A program made the translations under genes and the position numbers. A model generated the notes under the pieces. That model had not been told where the DNA came from and ran no database searches. It saw only the letters and a list, made by a program, of their open reading frames with translations. This document shows positions 18,583-28,294 of a stretch of DNA of 64,000 nt, piece after piece (the first letter of the stretch is position 1; each line of letters opens with the position of its first letter). The DNA comes from an uncultured Tenacibaculum sp. GTDB taxonomy: Bacteria; Bacteroidota; Bacteroidia; Flavobacteriales; Flavobacteriaceae. The DNA is taken from positions 93,966 through 157,965 of the forward strand of contig CANMJA010000007.1 of the NCBI GenBank assembly GCA_947498055.1, read 5' to 3'.

Positions 18583-20010
18583 TTAATTAACTAAAACAAG
18601 GTATTCATAAGGTTCTAAGGTTAAAGTTGGTTTAGAAGACATTTTTGCTCCTTTAAAATAGTTTTTATATGCACCTTCTTTCTTCCAATGAATTATTTGC
18701 TGTTTTTTAGAAAGATTTCCAATAAACAAAACACTATTAGTATCTTTTTTTCTTTCAAAAGCTAAAACTTCTTTATTGTTCGTTATTATTTTTGAGTATG
18801 TCGCTGGTATCTTTCCTGTGTGTAATGCCTTATTACTTTTCTTTAAAACTCCTAATTTTTTTAATAACTCCCATTCTTTTCCTTTTACTTTTGTGATAGA
18901 GTCTTTTTCAAAGAATTTTAATCGATGATTTAATCCATATTCTTGTCCCGAATAAATTAAAGGCATCCCCGGACTCAAATAAGTTAAAGTAGTAAATAAT
19001 TCTGAAGCATCTCCCATTCTTTCTTGTATCGTTCCATTCCAAGAATTCTCATCATGATTGGTCATAAAATTCATTAAAATAGCATCCTTTCTATATCTAT
19101 CATTATCTTTTTGAATTACTTCCTCCCATTCTTTTCCTTTTTTTTCTCCTTTTGCTATAGCATTCATGGTATGATGACGATCCCAACCATATCCCATATT
19201 AAAAAGATTATTTTTTAATAACTCTGGCTCCCATGCTTCTGCTAACATAAAAATATCTTTTTTAGCTCTTAATTCTGGAATTGCTTTTTCCCAAAATGAA
19301 ATAGGAACCATTCCTGCCATATCACAACGAAATCCATCGATATTTTCCTCTACAACCCAATAATTCATATCAGAAATCATTTGCTTACGTAAATCTTCAT
19401 TTTCGTAATTCAAATCAGCAACATCCGTCCAATCTGTTCCTTTTGGGTGTATGACTTCTCCTTGATCGTTTTTAGTATAAAAATCAGGATTAGTAGTTAA
19501 CCAAGTATGGTCCCAACCTGTATGATTTGGTACCCAATCTAGAATAACATACATTTTATTAGCATGTGCTGTTTTTAGTAAAGTTCTAAAATCTTCTATC
19601 GTTCCAAACTCTGGATTTATTTTTTTAAAATCAGATACTGCGTAATAACTTCCTAAGTATTTTCCTTGTTCTTCTTTTGGAAAATCAGACACGAACTTAC
19701 TATTCTTTCCTCCAGTAGCTTTACGTTTTTTTTCAGAAATAGGAAAAACAGGCATTAACCATATAATTTTTACTCCTAACTCTTTTAACTTCGGAATGTC
19801 TTTTGTAAAAGCATTAAAAGTACCTTCTTTAGAATATTGACGAATATTAGCTTCATATATTACTGCTGTTTCTAATATTTCGTTTGAAATTGGTTCTAAT
19901 AATTCCTTTTTAGTTTTTTGTTCTATTTCTATTTCTTTTTCTTTTTCTTTTTCTTTTTTACAAGAAATAAATAGCAAGACAGATATACTTAGTAAAATTA
20001 TTTTTTTCAT
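18583..20010 (-). CDS. GH13 alpha-amylase-family lipoprotein
   Basis: 475 residues. A lipoprotein signal ends at Cys17 (LLFISC), followed by a run of alternating Lys/Glu encoded by hexamer repeats. All GH13 conserved regions are present: DWVPNHTG (158-165), GFRCDMAG with nucleophile Asp230, FMLAEAW with acid/base Glu258, and TNHDENS with Asp320. It hydrolyses alpha-1,4 or alpha-1,6 glucan links. The acidic/basic residues right after the lipid Cys could be a surface-export signal, so it may face outward. It is the last gene of the minus-strand glucan arm, after a second GH13 gene. Confidence 0.93.
   Translation of the reverse strand: MKKIILLSISVLLFISCKKEKEKEKEIEIEQKTKKELLEPISNEILETAVIYEANIRQYSKEGTFNAFTKDIPKLKELGVKIIWLMPVFPISEKKRKATGGKNSKFVSDFPKEEQGKYLGSYYAVSDFKKINPEFGTIEDFRTLLKTAHANKMYVILDWVPNHTGWDHTWLTTNPDFYTKNDQGEVIHPKGTDWTDVADLNYENEDLRKQMISDMNYWVVEENIDGFRCDMAGMVPISFWEKAIPELRAKKDIFMLAEAWEPELLKNNLFNMGYGWDRHHTMNAIAKGEKKGKEWEEVIQKDNDRYRKDAILMNFMTNHDENSWNGTIQERMGDASELFTTLTYLSPGMPLIYSGQEYGLNHRLKFFEKDSITKVKGKEWELLKKLGVLKKSNKALHTGKIPATYSKIITNNKEVLAFERKKDTNSVLFIGNLSKKQQIIHWKKEGAYKNYFKGAKMSSKPTLTLEPYEYLVLVN
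19923..19958 (-). repeat. In-frame hexanucleotide repeat
   Basis: Six near-identical 6-base units (C followed by ATTT or TTTTT) in register, encoding the Lys-Glu / Ile-Glu linker just after the lipidated cysteine of the GH13 lipoprotein. Unit gain or loss would change linker length without breaking the frame. Confidence 0.8.
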
Positions 20011-20110
20011 TTTTTATTCTTTTTATCAATAAATCGAATTATAAAACTCTTTTTTGTCATCAATTTTGCTTGAAAAAAATCTTGAGTTTTAAACTAACAT
20101 CTTAATACTA

Positions 20111-21781
20111 TTATTTTAACTCTAACAGTACCATATTATAAGGAGAAGTAACTTTTACTTTTCCTGCTGCTACTTTTAGTTGCTGATTGGAATACGCTTC
20201 ATGTAACACAGTACCGTCTTTAAAAACTTCAGCAACATTTAACTCTTTCAATCCTTCATCTAAATTAAGACCAACAACAACTTCATCTTTATAATTTTCT
20301 TTCTCATAAGTTCTTTTAAACACATACGGCAATTCAGAAATCATTTTATGAACACCAGCACCTACAGATGGATGATTTTTTCTAAATTTTCCTAATTTTT
20401 GAAAATGAAGTAACAATTCTTTTGTTTCCTTGTTTTCTAAACTTTCCCAATTCATAAAAGAACGTAAATGTGCATCACCAACTGCATTTTCAGTAATTAA
20501 ACTCCTACCTGTTTCATCACCATAATACATTTGTGATGCTCCTGGAGCTAATAATAATTTAGTACCTCCTTCAAAAGTATGTTCTCTTTTTACATCAAAA
20601 GGATGTCCATCATCATGAGATGAAATGTAATTTAATACACTATGTCCTTTTAAGTCTGTTTGTAATTTTTGTGAATATGTAGCGAATAATTTTTCTATAT
20701 CCCATTCTTTCGCATTCCATTTAAAATCAAAGTTTATTAAACTATTAAAAGACTTTTCGTAATAATTTACTTTTTTATCTCCAAAATCAAAATATTTTCC
20801 TGCTCCTATACCATAATTATATAACTCTCCTGTTAAGTAAAAATCCTCTTCTAAAAAATTATTCGGATGTACATTTTTAAAAGAATCATAAGCTGTATCA
20901 CAAATTTTTCTAAACTCTTGCCAAACACTTTCTTCTACGTGCTTTACGGTATCTACACGATAGCCATCAATTCCAAATTCTGCAATATAATCTGCTAACC
21001 ATTTCATGATATAAAAACGAGGCGCTTTAGGATATCCTGTTTTCTTAAAAAAAGTAGCTAATTCTTTCTGTTCTTTTTCTAACCTTCCTTCTGCTTTCCA
21101 TTTTTCTACCAATTCTTTTGGTAATTGTACATTTTCATTACTATTAGTTAATATGTCTGGTAAATTTTTAACTAGCGTACAACTTACTGCAGTTTCGTAA
21201 TTCTTATAAGTACATTGCGGACCTGTTCTAACCCAATTAGTAGGCCAAACAGCATCTTTTTCTGTTACTGGCCCTGTATGGTTTACTACAGCGTCTAACA
21301 AAATTCTAATATCATTTTTATGAGCTACTTTAATTAACTCTTTTAAATCTTTTTTAGTACCAAAGTTCTTATCTAATGCAGTCCAATCTTTAGTCCAATA
21401 CCCATGAAACCCGTAACTAAAACCTGTACTTTCATCTGTTCCTCCATGAATTTGTTCAAAAATAGGAGACATCCAAATTACATTCACCCCTAAATCTGTA
21501 AAATAACCTTCTTGTATTTTCTTTGTTATTCCTTTAATATCTCCTCCTTGAAATCCTCTATTTACACCGGTTTTTTTCGTTCTATCGTAATTAATATCGT
21601 TTGATGTATCACCATTATTAAAACGATCGGTTAATAAAAAATAGAGATTTGCTCCTTCCCAAACAAAAGGTATTTTTTGTTTTACTACTTTTTCTTTTGA
21701 TGCTAACTTTTGTTCTTCTTTTGCTTGCTTACAATTAAATAATAGTGTGAACACAAGTATGAATATTAAAATCTGTTTCAA
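20111..21781 (-). CDS. GH13 alpha-amylase lipoprotein, MalS-like
   Basis: 556 residues with lipobox FNC (Cys17). Conserved regions: LLDAVVNHTG (161-170), GYRVDTVKHVEE with nucleophile Asp277, YLTGELYNYG with Glu319, and YISSHDDGHPF with Asp390. The IDGYRVDTVKHVEE block and the insert before it are like periplasmic MalS-type maltodextrin amylases. Two extra cysteines (190, 201) may form a disulfide. It follows the GH31 gene by 3 bases in one operon and probably cuts imported maltodextrins to smaller sugars in the periplasm. Confidence 0.93.
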   Translation of the reverse strand: MKQILIFILVFTLLFNCKQAKEEQKLASKEKVVKQKIPFVWEGANLYFLLTDRFNNGDTSNDINYDRTKKTGVNRGFQGGDIKGITKKIQEGYFTDLGVNVIWMSPIFEQIHGGTDESTGFSYGFHGYWTKDWTALDKNFGTKKDLKELIKVAHKNDIRILLDAVVNHTGPVTEKDAVWPTNWVRTGPQCTYKNYETAVSCTLVKNLPDILTNSNENVQLPKELVEKWKAEGRLEKEQKELATFFKKTGYPKAPRFYIMKWLADYIAEFGIDGYRVDTVKHVEESVWQEFRKICDTAYDSFKNVHPNNFLEEDFYLTGELYNYGIGAGKYFDFGDKKVNYYEKSFNSLINFDFKWNAKEWDIEKLFATYSQKLQTDLKGHSVLNYISSHDDGHPFDVKREHTFEGGTKLLLAPGASQMYYGDETGRSLITENAVGDAHLRSFMNWESLENKETKELLLHFQKLGKFRKNHPSVGAGVHKMISELPYVFKRTYEKENYKDEVVVGLNLDEGLKELNVAEVFKDGTVLHEAYSNQQLKVAAGKVKVTSPYNMVLLELK

Positions 21782-21784
21782 AGT

Positions 21785-24166
21785 TTATAATTTAATAGTT
21801 AGTTTATTGGCTTCATTGGTATTCCATTCGATTGGAATTTGTACTTGTTTTTTTTCTTTATTCCATTTAAATGGTAATCGTTTCCCTTTTAAAACAACTT
21901 TTTTAGGTGCTTTATTTATGTGATGAATTATGCAGTTAATTTGTTTCTTTTTAAAAGTATACTTGTTTCCTATTTCTGCTTTAAAATGAATTCTAATTTT
22001 GTTATTATTAGTATCAGATTCAAATTGTAAAATTTCATATTCTCCTTTTTCATAAGCATTTGCTGTAATACCATCATCATTATATATACTTCTTTTACTT
22101 TTCTTAATAGAAACATCATGATAATAATGTAAATCGAATGTAGTTAGCGAATATTCTTCGATAGTTTGTACTACTTTTGTTTGCGGAATAAAAGCTCCAG
22201 CCCTTACATAGGTTGGTATGTAGTTTTCTTTTACTAACACTTTTTTATACTGTCCTCCTTCTACTCGATCGTTACTATAAAAATCAAACCAAACCGAGTT
22301 TTTAGGAAAATAAACTTCTTGTTCTTGAACTCCAGATTTTATGATAGGAGTAATTAAAAAATCTTTTCCCCATAAATAGGAAGAGGAATTTTCTTGTAAC
22401 GATGCTGTGTTATCTTCAAAAAATAATGGCCGCATTAAAGGTGCACCTGATACATGATTTTCAAAAACAGTTGTGTAATTATAAGGCAACAGTTTATATC
22501 GAAGTTCTATAGCTTCTTTTGCTAGTTTTTTAGGTATATCTGCTCTAAAAACAGGCTCACTTGGTACTTCTTCTTGTGCATGTGGTCTGTAAATAGGTTG
22601 AAAAACACCATACTGTAACCAACGTGCATATAATTCATCATCTAAATTTGCCCCTGCAAAACCACCTAAATCAGAATGCATAAAGGCAAGACCTTGCATT
22701 CCCATTTGCAATGCTATTTCTGGCTGACTTTGTAAGCCTCCCCAAGTTCTATTTACATCGCCCGACCACGGAATAAACCCGAAACGTTGCGAACCCGAAT
22801 AACCTGCACGCATTAAAATAAAAGGACGCTCATTAGCATATTCTTTTTGATATCCTTCAAAAACTAATCGAGCCCAATCGTGTCCATAAATATTATGTAC
22901 TTCATCTGCTGTACCTGTTGCATGTATCAATTTAGAAGGATGCACTTCTGGTTCTCCTAAATCTCCCCAAGTACCAGCAACTCCTAATTCTTTTATCTCT
23001 TTATAAATATTCCAAAACCATTTTTTTCCTTTCGGATTGTAAATATCTATTAAGCCTGTATTCCCAAAATAAAAATCGTATGTATATGGTTTTCCTTTAG
23101 AATTTTTTGCTAGCACTTCTTTTTTTACAGCTTCTTTCCATTTTTTAGAGCTTGTTAACACAAATGGTTCTGTAATTAAAATGGTTTTTACTCCTTCTTT
23201 TTTAAAATCAGTAATCATTTGCTTCATATTCGGAAATGAATCTTTATATACTTCTAAATTCCCCATGGTTCCTTTTATGTCTTTTCCAAACCAATACAAA
23301 TCAAGAATTACAGCATCTACAGGTATTTTTTCTTTTTTAAAAGAGGCTATTGTTTTTCTGGTTTCTTTTTCTGAATGATACCCAAATCTACTGGAAAAAT
23401 TACCCAATGCCCAACGTGGTAACATGGGTTGTTTTCCTGTTAAATTGGTATAATTATCTATTAAATCGTACCAAGAATCACCTACGATTACTTGGTACGT
23501 TTTTCTTCCTGAAATTGTTTCATAAGTAACTGTATTATTTTTTTTGCTATCTAAATCTAAGTAACCAATAGGTGCGTTATCAAAATGAATTAAGTATTTT
23601 TTAGAGGATATTACTATTGGCATCGTATAGTTCATTAATTCAGAATGCGTTTCATAACCATAATGTGCTTTATTGTACAGCTGTAATCTATTTCCTCTAC
23701 GATTCATTCCTAAAGCCCTTGCTCCTCCTCCATACAAAATTTCATTGGGCGTTATATTTAATTCAATAGCTTCACCTGCTGCTGTTTTTGAATATCCTTT
23801 TTTTTCTGAAGTTATTAATTGATTCTTATAAAAATAACTTATTTTAAAAGGTGCTTTTTGTATGGTTACTTTAATTCCTTTTGATGAAAAATGAACTTTT
23901 GTTACTGTTTCATCATATTTTATATCATTATTAGCAGGTTTCATAACCACTGCATGAGACTTTTTTTTTAATGTCTCTTTTATAGGCACAAAAGTAGTCT
24001 CTATTATTTTTGAATCATAGAATTGAATATTATAAAACCCATCGTTTACTTTTACTTCAAGAATATTTCCTGATTGTATTGAAGCTTCTATAAATTTTCT
24101 TTTTTTATTTTGAGCAACAATAGTACTGGCAATAAAGCATACTATGATTAAAAGTGTTTTCTTCAT
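21785..24166 (-). CDS. GH31 alpha-glucosidase
   Basis: 793 residues with a cleavable signal (MKKTLLIIVCFIASTIVAQ). The (beta/alpha)8 domain carries GTWGDLGEPE (nucleophile Asp402) and WSGDVNRTWGG (acid/base Asp470). An N-terminal beta-sandwich and C-terminal beta domains flank it as usual for the family. It releases glucose from non-reducing ends of alpha-glucans and maltodextrins in the periplasm. Its ATG overlaps the upstream esterase stop codon by one base (TAATG), so the genes are coupled. Confidence 0.95.
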   Translation of the reverse strand: MKKTLLIIVCFIASTIVAQNKKRKFIEASIQSGNILEVKVNDGFYNIQFYDSKIIETTFVPIKETLKKKSHAVVMKPANNDIKYDETVTKVHFSSKGIKVTIQKAPFKISYFYKNQLITSEKKGYSKTAAGEAIELNITPNEILYGGGARALGMNRRGNRLQLYNKAHYGYETHSELMNYTMPIVISSKKYLIHFDNAPIGYLDLDSKKNNTVTYETISGRKTYQVIVGDSWYDLIDNYTNLTGKQPMLPRWALGNFSSRFGYHSEKETRKTIASFKKEKIPVDAVILDLYWFGKDIKGTMGNLEVYKDSFPNMKQMITDFKKEGVKTILITEPFVLTSSKKWKEAVKKEVLAKNSKGKPYTYDFYFGNTGLIDIYNPKGKKWFWNIYKEIKELGVAGTWGDLGEPEVHPSKLIHATGTADEVHNIYGHDWARLVFEGYQKEYANERPFILMRAGYSGSQRFGFIPWSGDVNRTWGGLQSQPEIALQMGMQGLAFMHSDLGGFAGANLDDELYARWLQYGVFQPIYRPHAQEEVPSEPVFRADIPKKLAKEAIELRYKLLPYNYTTVFENHVSGAPLMRPLFFEDNTASLQENSSSYLWGKDFLITPIIKSGVQEQEVYFPKNSVWFDFYSNDRVEGGQYKKVLVKENYIPTYVRAGAFIPQTKVVQTIEEYSLTTFDLHYYHDVSIKKSKRSIYNDDGITANAYEKGEYEILQFESDTNNNKIRIHFKAEIGNKYTFKKKQINCIIHHINKAPKKVVLKGKRLPFKWNKEKKQVQIPIEWNTNEANKLTIKL

Positions 24167-25113
24167 TATTTATGTAATAAAAATTGTAGCGGAATATTCA
24201 ATCTTTTGTTCCATGAATTTTCACTATGATCAGCTCCTTTAAACTTTAGGTTTTTATAATTTGAACTACGATATCCTATATTATGAAAAATAGCATCCAC
24301 TTTTTCAGCATAAGGCAGGTAAAATCGGTCTAACGTTTTAGTACCATAGTCAAAATAAAATTTATGGTTTCTTGGATCTGGGATATTCCCTAGTAAATAA
24401 TCAAAAATTGCTTTGGCTATTGGATTATTTTTTTGCGGATTTCCTCCTGGCCAGTGTGTAGAAATACAAGCTGCTCCGTAAAAAACTTCTGGATACTCAC
24501 AAATTGCGTACATTGACATTAATCCTCCCATAGAAGAACCAGCTACAAATGTGTTTTTTTGATCGCTTAATGTAGCATAGTTTTTATCTATAAAAGGTTT
24601 TAATTCTTTTACCAAAAACTTTACATATTCGTCTCCAGTAAGATTGGTATTAAAATTCGTAGCTTCTGCTTGTTTATAAATAGAATCTCTTGTTGTTTTT
24701 AGCATGTAATCCATTGCTTTTTCTGGAAATAAATCTTGCCAACGTGTTTCTGGAATACTATAAACACCTACTACTATTAATTCTTTAATTTTTTGTTTTT
24801 TTATTAATTTAGAAACCCAATCGTCTACTTTCCATTCTTGTTTATTCCATGTCGTAGTTGCGTCGAATAAATTTTGTCCATCGTGCATATATAAAACAGG
24901 ATACTTTTTAGATGGCGTATAATTATCTGGCAACCAAACATCCACATTTCGTGATTGAATATTTTTTGAAGGAAAATTTTCTATACGCTCTAATGAACCT
25001 GCATAAAGAACTGCTTTTTCTACCTTTTTAACATGAATTTTATCTTTTTGAGCATTACTTTTCCAACTATTTATAAGTACTATAAAAATTAATAAATGTA
25101 CCGTATTCTTCAT
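24166..25113 (-). CDS. Alpha/beta-hydrolase, esterase-D / Fes-like
   Basis: 315 residues with an N-terminal signal (MKNTVHLLIFIVLINSWKSNAQ). Typical of the putative-esterase family: DVWLPDNYTP, YPVLYMHDGQNLFD, and nucleophile elbow AGSSMGG, with a late His in GADHSENSW. Family members cleave acyl or siderophore esters and are often carbohydrate esterases. It sits inside the glucan operon, coupled to the GH31 gene, which suggests removal of ester groups from glucan or a related sugar, but the substrate is not known. Confidence 0.85.
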   Translation of the reverse strand: MKNTVHLLIFIVLINSWKSNAQKDKIHVKKVEKAVLYAGSLERIENFPSKNIQSRNVDVWLPDNYTPSKKYPVLYMHDGQNLFDATTTWNKQEWKVDDWVSKLIKKQKIKELIVVGVYSIPETRWQDLFPEKAMDYMLKTTRDSIYKQAEATNFNTNLTGDEYVKFLVKELKPFIDKNYATLSDQKNTFVAGSSMGGLMSMYAICEYPEVFYGAACISTHWPGGNPQKNNPIAKAIFDYLLGNIPDPRNHKFYFDYGTKTLDRFYLPYAEKVDAIFHNIGYRSSNYKNLKFKGADHSENSWNKRLNIPLQFLLHK

Positions 25114-25223
25114 AATATTAATGTGTTTTTTGTTAAGATAACACTTCTTTATTAAGGTGCAAAATGAACTATTTCTTCCTTATAAAATACTTTAAATATG
25201 AATAGAGTTTTATAGGTATAATA

Positions 25224-25250
25224 CCTCGCAGGCTTTTGAAACCTGCAAGG
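25224..25250. repeat. REP-like imperfect palindrome
   Basis: CCTCGCAGG followed by TTTTGAAA and CCTGCAAGG forms a hairpin of about 10 pairs with two mismatches. It is much richer in GC than its surroundings. It lies in the 162-base gap between the GH65 and esterase genes, where it could work as a transcript-end or processing hairpin within the minus-strand operon. Confidence 0.6.
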
Positions 25251-25275
25251 AATTAATAATCATTTTTATTTAACA

Positions 25276-27588
25276 TTACACTGTTATTAATACATTAGGT
25301 TTAACAACAACTTCTTTATTATTTACCAAAATAGTTACTTCTTCTTTTCCTTCTAAAGCAAACTTTACATCGTCATGACAAACTGAAACTTTAATAATTT
25401 GATTTCTAAAGTTTATTTTAAAAGAATAGCCTTTCCATTGTTTTGGAATTTTTGGTTGAAAACTCAAGGTGTTATTTTGAATTCTCATACCCCCAAATCC
25501 TTCTACAATACTCATCCAAGTACCCGCCATAGAAGTAATATGTAACCCTTCTTCTACTTCTTTGTTATAGTCATCTAAATCTAAACGAGAAGTACGCAAA
25601 TAAAAAGTATATGCTTGTTCCATTCTATTTAATTTAGCTGCTTGAATACTATGTACACATGGAGATAAAGAACTTTCATGTACTGTAAAAGGTTCATAAA
25701 AATCGAAATGGCGTGCTAATTCTTCTTCTGTAAAATGATCTTCAAAGAAATAAAATCCTTGTAAAACATCTGCTTGTTTTATGTATGGAGAACGTAGAAT
25801 ACGATCCCAACTCCATTTTTGATTTATAGGACGTTGCGATGCATCTAAATTTTTAACAGTAACTAATTCTTTATCTAAAAAACCATCTTGTTGTAAGAAA
25901 ACTTTTTGTTCTTTAGCATATGGTAAGTATACATTACTTGCTACCTTTTTCCAACTATTTAATTCTTCTTCTGAAAACTTTGTTTTTTCTAAAATTCTTT
26001 TAAAATCTGAAACATATTTAGATTGTACAATCTCTATATTTTCTAAAGCATAATCGATACACCATTTTGCTATATAATTAGTATACCAATTATTATTAAT
26101 ATTATTTTCATACTCATTAGGCCCGGTAACACCCAACATTACATACATACTTTTACTTTCTGAAAAAGTAAAACGTTGATGCCAAAAACGAGCAATTCCA
26201 ATAAGTACTTCTAACCCTTTTTCCGGTATATAGCTGTAATCATTGGTATAACGATGGTAATTATAAATAGCAAATGAAATAGCTCCATTTCTATGAATTT
26301 CTTCAAAAGTAATTTCCCATTCATTATGACATTCTTCCCCATTCATTGTTACCATTGGGTATAAAGCTGCTCCGTTAGAAAAACCTAATTTTTCTGCATT
26401 TTCAATGGCTTTATCTAATTGATTATACCTGTACGTAAGTAAACTCTTTGCTACTTCTTGGTTTTTTGTTGCCATATAAAAAGGTAAACAATAGGCTTCT
26501 GTATCCCAATACGTACTTCCTCCATATTTTTCACCTGTAAAACCCTTGGGACCAATATTTAACCGAGTATCTTTACCTAAATAAGTATGGTTTAATTGCA
26601 TAATGTTAAATCGAATACCTTGTTGTGCTTTAACATCTCCTTCGATAGTAATATCTGCCATTTCCCAAATCTTAGACCAAGCCTCTTTTTGTTGTTCAAA
26701 TAGGGCGTTAATGCCTAAATCTGAAGCTAATTTTAAAACGCTTTTTGAAGCAATTACTAATTCATTTTCTTCATGGTTTGTATCTACAACATACCCTCCA
26801 TACTTATGAATTGTAAAAGTTTCATTCGTTTTTACTTCTTGTTGATATGAAAAAGTAATTTTATGTTCTTCTTGATGTATCTCTGCTGGAATATCTTGTT
26901 TTTTTCCATTTACAAGTATCTGAGATTGCATAAAAGTGCAGGTATGAAAATTAGTTTTCATTGTATGCGCTTCTATAAAGGCTTGTTCTTTTTGAATATC
27001 TGTTGAAATATTTGTGGTGTTCCAAAATTGATCGTCCCAGTTACTATCTTCATTCTGAATACCGCTATCTAAATAAGGCACATATGTAATTAAAGCATCT
27101 GAATTTATTGGAGTTACATTGTATTCTATAGCACCAACCTCATCTAAATCGATGCTCAAAAAACGTTTTGTTTCCACTTTTATGGTAATGTCATTTTGTA
27201 ACGTAGCTGTAAAACTTCGATATAAAACGCCTTCTTTCATATTTAATTCACGACGAAAATTGGAAACCGTTTTACAGGTATTTAAATCTAATTCTTCTTT
27301 ATTAATAAATACATTTATACCAATCCAATTAGGTGCATTTAACACTTTTGCAAAATACTCTGGATATCCATTTTTCCACCATCCGACTCTTGTTTTGTCT
27401 GGATAATATACACCAGCAATATAACTTCCTTGAAAAGTTTTTCCTGTATATTTTTCTTCAAAATTGGCTCTTTGTCCCATGGCTCCATTACCAATACTGA
27501 ACAAGCTTTCAGAAGATTTTACTCTATTATCATCGAATCCTTCCTCAATAATAGACCATTCGTGGGGTATGATATAGTTTTGATTCAT
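25276..27588 (-). CDS. GH65 disaccharide phosphorylase (probably maltose phosphorylase)
   Basis: 770 residues, the usual GH65 length, with no signal peptide, so cytoplasmic. Landmarks are the N-terminal beta-sandwich, YWDTEAYCLPFYMAT, the catalytic-Glu block (GEECHNEWEITFEEIHRNG) and LGVTGPNEYENNINNNWYTN. GH65 phosphorylases split maltose (or trehalose, kojibiose, nigerose) with phosphate to glucose and beta-glucose-1-phosphate. The adjacent beta-phosphoglucomutase gene and the amylase context point to maltose as substrate. Confidence 0.93.
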   Translation of the reverse strand: MNQNYIIPHEWSIIEEGFDDNRVKSSESLFSIGNGAMGQRANFEEKYTGKTFQGSYIAGVYYPDKTRVGWWKNGYPEYFAKVLNAPNWIGINVFINKEELDLNTCKTVSNFRRELNMKEGVLYRSFTATLQNDITIKVETKRFLSIDLDEVGAIEYNVTPINSDALITYVPYLDSGIQNEDSNWDDQFWNTTNISTDIQKEQAFIEAHTMKTNFHTCTFMQSQILVNGKKQDIPAEIHQEEHKITFSYQQEVKTNETFTIHKYGGYVVDTNHEENELVIASKSVLKLASDLGINALFEQQKEAWSKIWEMADITIEGDVKAQQGIRFNIMQLNHTYLGKDTRLNIGPKGFTGEKYGGSTYWDTEAYCLPFYMATKNQEVAKSLLTYRYNQLDKAIENAEKLGFSNGAALYPMVTMNGEECHNEWEITFEEIHRNGAISFAIYNYHRYTNDYSYIPEKGLEVLIGIARFWHQRFTFSESKSMYVMLGVTGPNEYENNINNNWYTNYIAKWCIDYALENIEIVQSKYVSDFKRILEKTKFSEEELNSWKKVASNVYLPYAKEQKVFLQQDGFLDKELVTVKNLDASQRPINQKWSWDRILRSPYIKQADVLQGFYFFEDHFTEEELARHFDFYEPFTVHESSLSPCVHSIQAAKLNRMEQAYTFYLRTSRLDLDDYNKEVEEGLHITSMAGTWMSIVEGFGGMRIQNNTLSFQPKIPKQWKGYSFKINFRNQIIKVSVCHDDVKFALEGKEEVTILVNNKEVVVKPNVLITV

Positions 27589-27636
27589 TTTCTTCTTTAA
27601 TAAATAAAAAAAACAAGATGCTTTTTTTATAGGTTT

Positions 27637-28293
27637 TTAATTTTTTATTAATTGTTTTATAAATGCAGTTGATATTTCTGTAAAGTCTTTAAATATATAA
27701 TCTGCTTCTTTAAGTGTTTCTTTTTTTCCAATACCAATAGATATCATATTAGCTGCATTGGCTGCTTGAATTCCTGCTACAGAATCTTCAAAAACAATAC
27801 AATCTTCAGGTACTATATTTAATTCTTTCGCTGCTATTAAAAAGACTTCGGGGTCTGGTTTTGCTTTACTTACATTTGTACCATCTACAATAGATTTAAA
27901 ATCTTTTATAAGCGCTACTTTTTCTAAAATTGTTCTTGCATTTTTACTTGCAGATCCTAACGCAAAAGGTTGTTTTTCTTCTTTTAAATAATGAAGAATT
28001 TTAGGTACATCTGCTAAAATTTCATCTTCTGTCATGGTATTTACGTAGGTTAAATAATCTGTATTCTTTTTTTTCATTAAAGCTGCAAATTGCTCTTCAG
28101 ATACAGAGGTATTTCCCCATTGCAAAATTTTTTCTAATGATTTTACACGACTTACTCCTTTAAGTTCTTCATTCTGTGTTTCAGAAAAATCAATTCCTAA
28201 ATCATTGGCTAATTTTTTCCAAGCCAAGAAATGATATTTAGCGGTATCTACTATAACACCGTCTAAATCAAATATGAATCCTTTCTTATTCAT
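27637..28293 (-). CDS. pgmB: Beta-phosphoglucomutase
   Basis: 218 residues of the HAD superfamily. Motif I is FDLDGVIVDTAKYHF (nucleophile Asp and the general acid-base Asp two residues on), with a helical cap, GSASKNA (motif II), KAKPDPEVFL (motif III) and FEDSVAGIQAA (motif IV). It converts beta-glucose-1-phosphate to glucose-6-phosphate through a beta-glucose-1,6-bisphosphate intermediate. The gene lies 1 base after the MFS gene and before GH65, exactly the order of a maltose-phosphorylase pathway. Confidence 0.95.
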   Translation of the reverse strand: MNKKGFIFDLDGVIVDTAKYHFLAWKKLANDLGIDFSETQNEELKGVSRVKSLEKILQWGNTSVSEEQFAALMKKKNTDYLTYVNTMTEDEILADVPKILHYLKEEKQPFALGSASKNARTILEKVALIKDFKSIVDGTNVSKAKPDPEVFLIAAKELNIVPEDCIVFEDSVAGIQAANAANMISIGIGKKETLKEADYIFKDFTEISTAFIKQLIKN

Positions 28294-28294
28294 T

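Noticed and set aside
18583..21781. Two adjacent GH13 lipoproteins as a tandem duplication
   Set aside because: They differ in length, in inserts and in motif context (GFRCDMAG versus GYRVDTVKHVEE), so they are old, distinct subfamilies rather than a recent duplicate.
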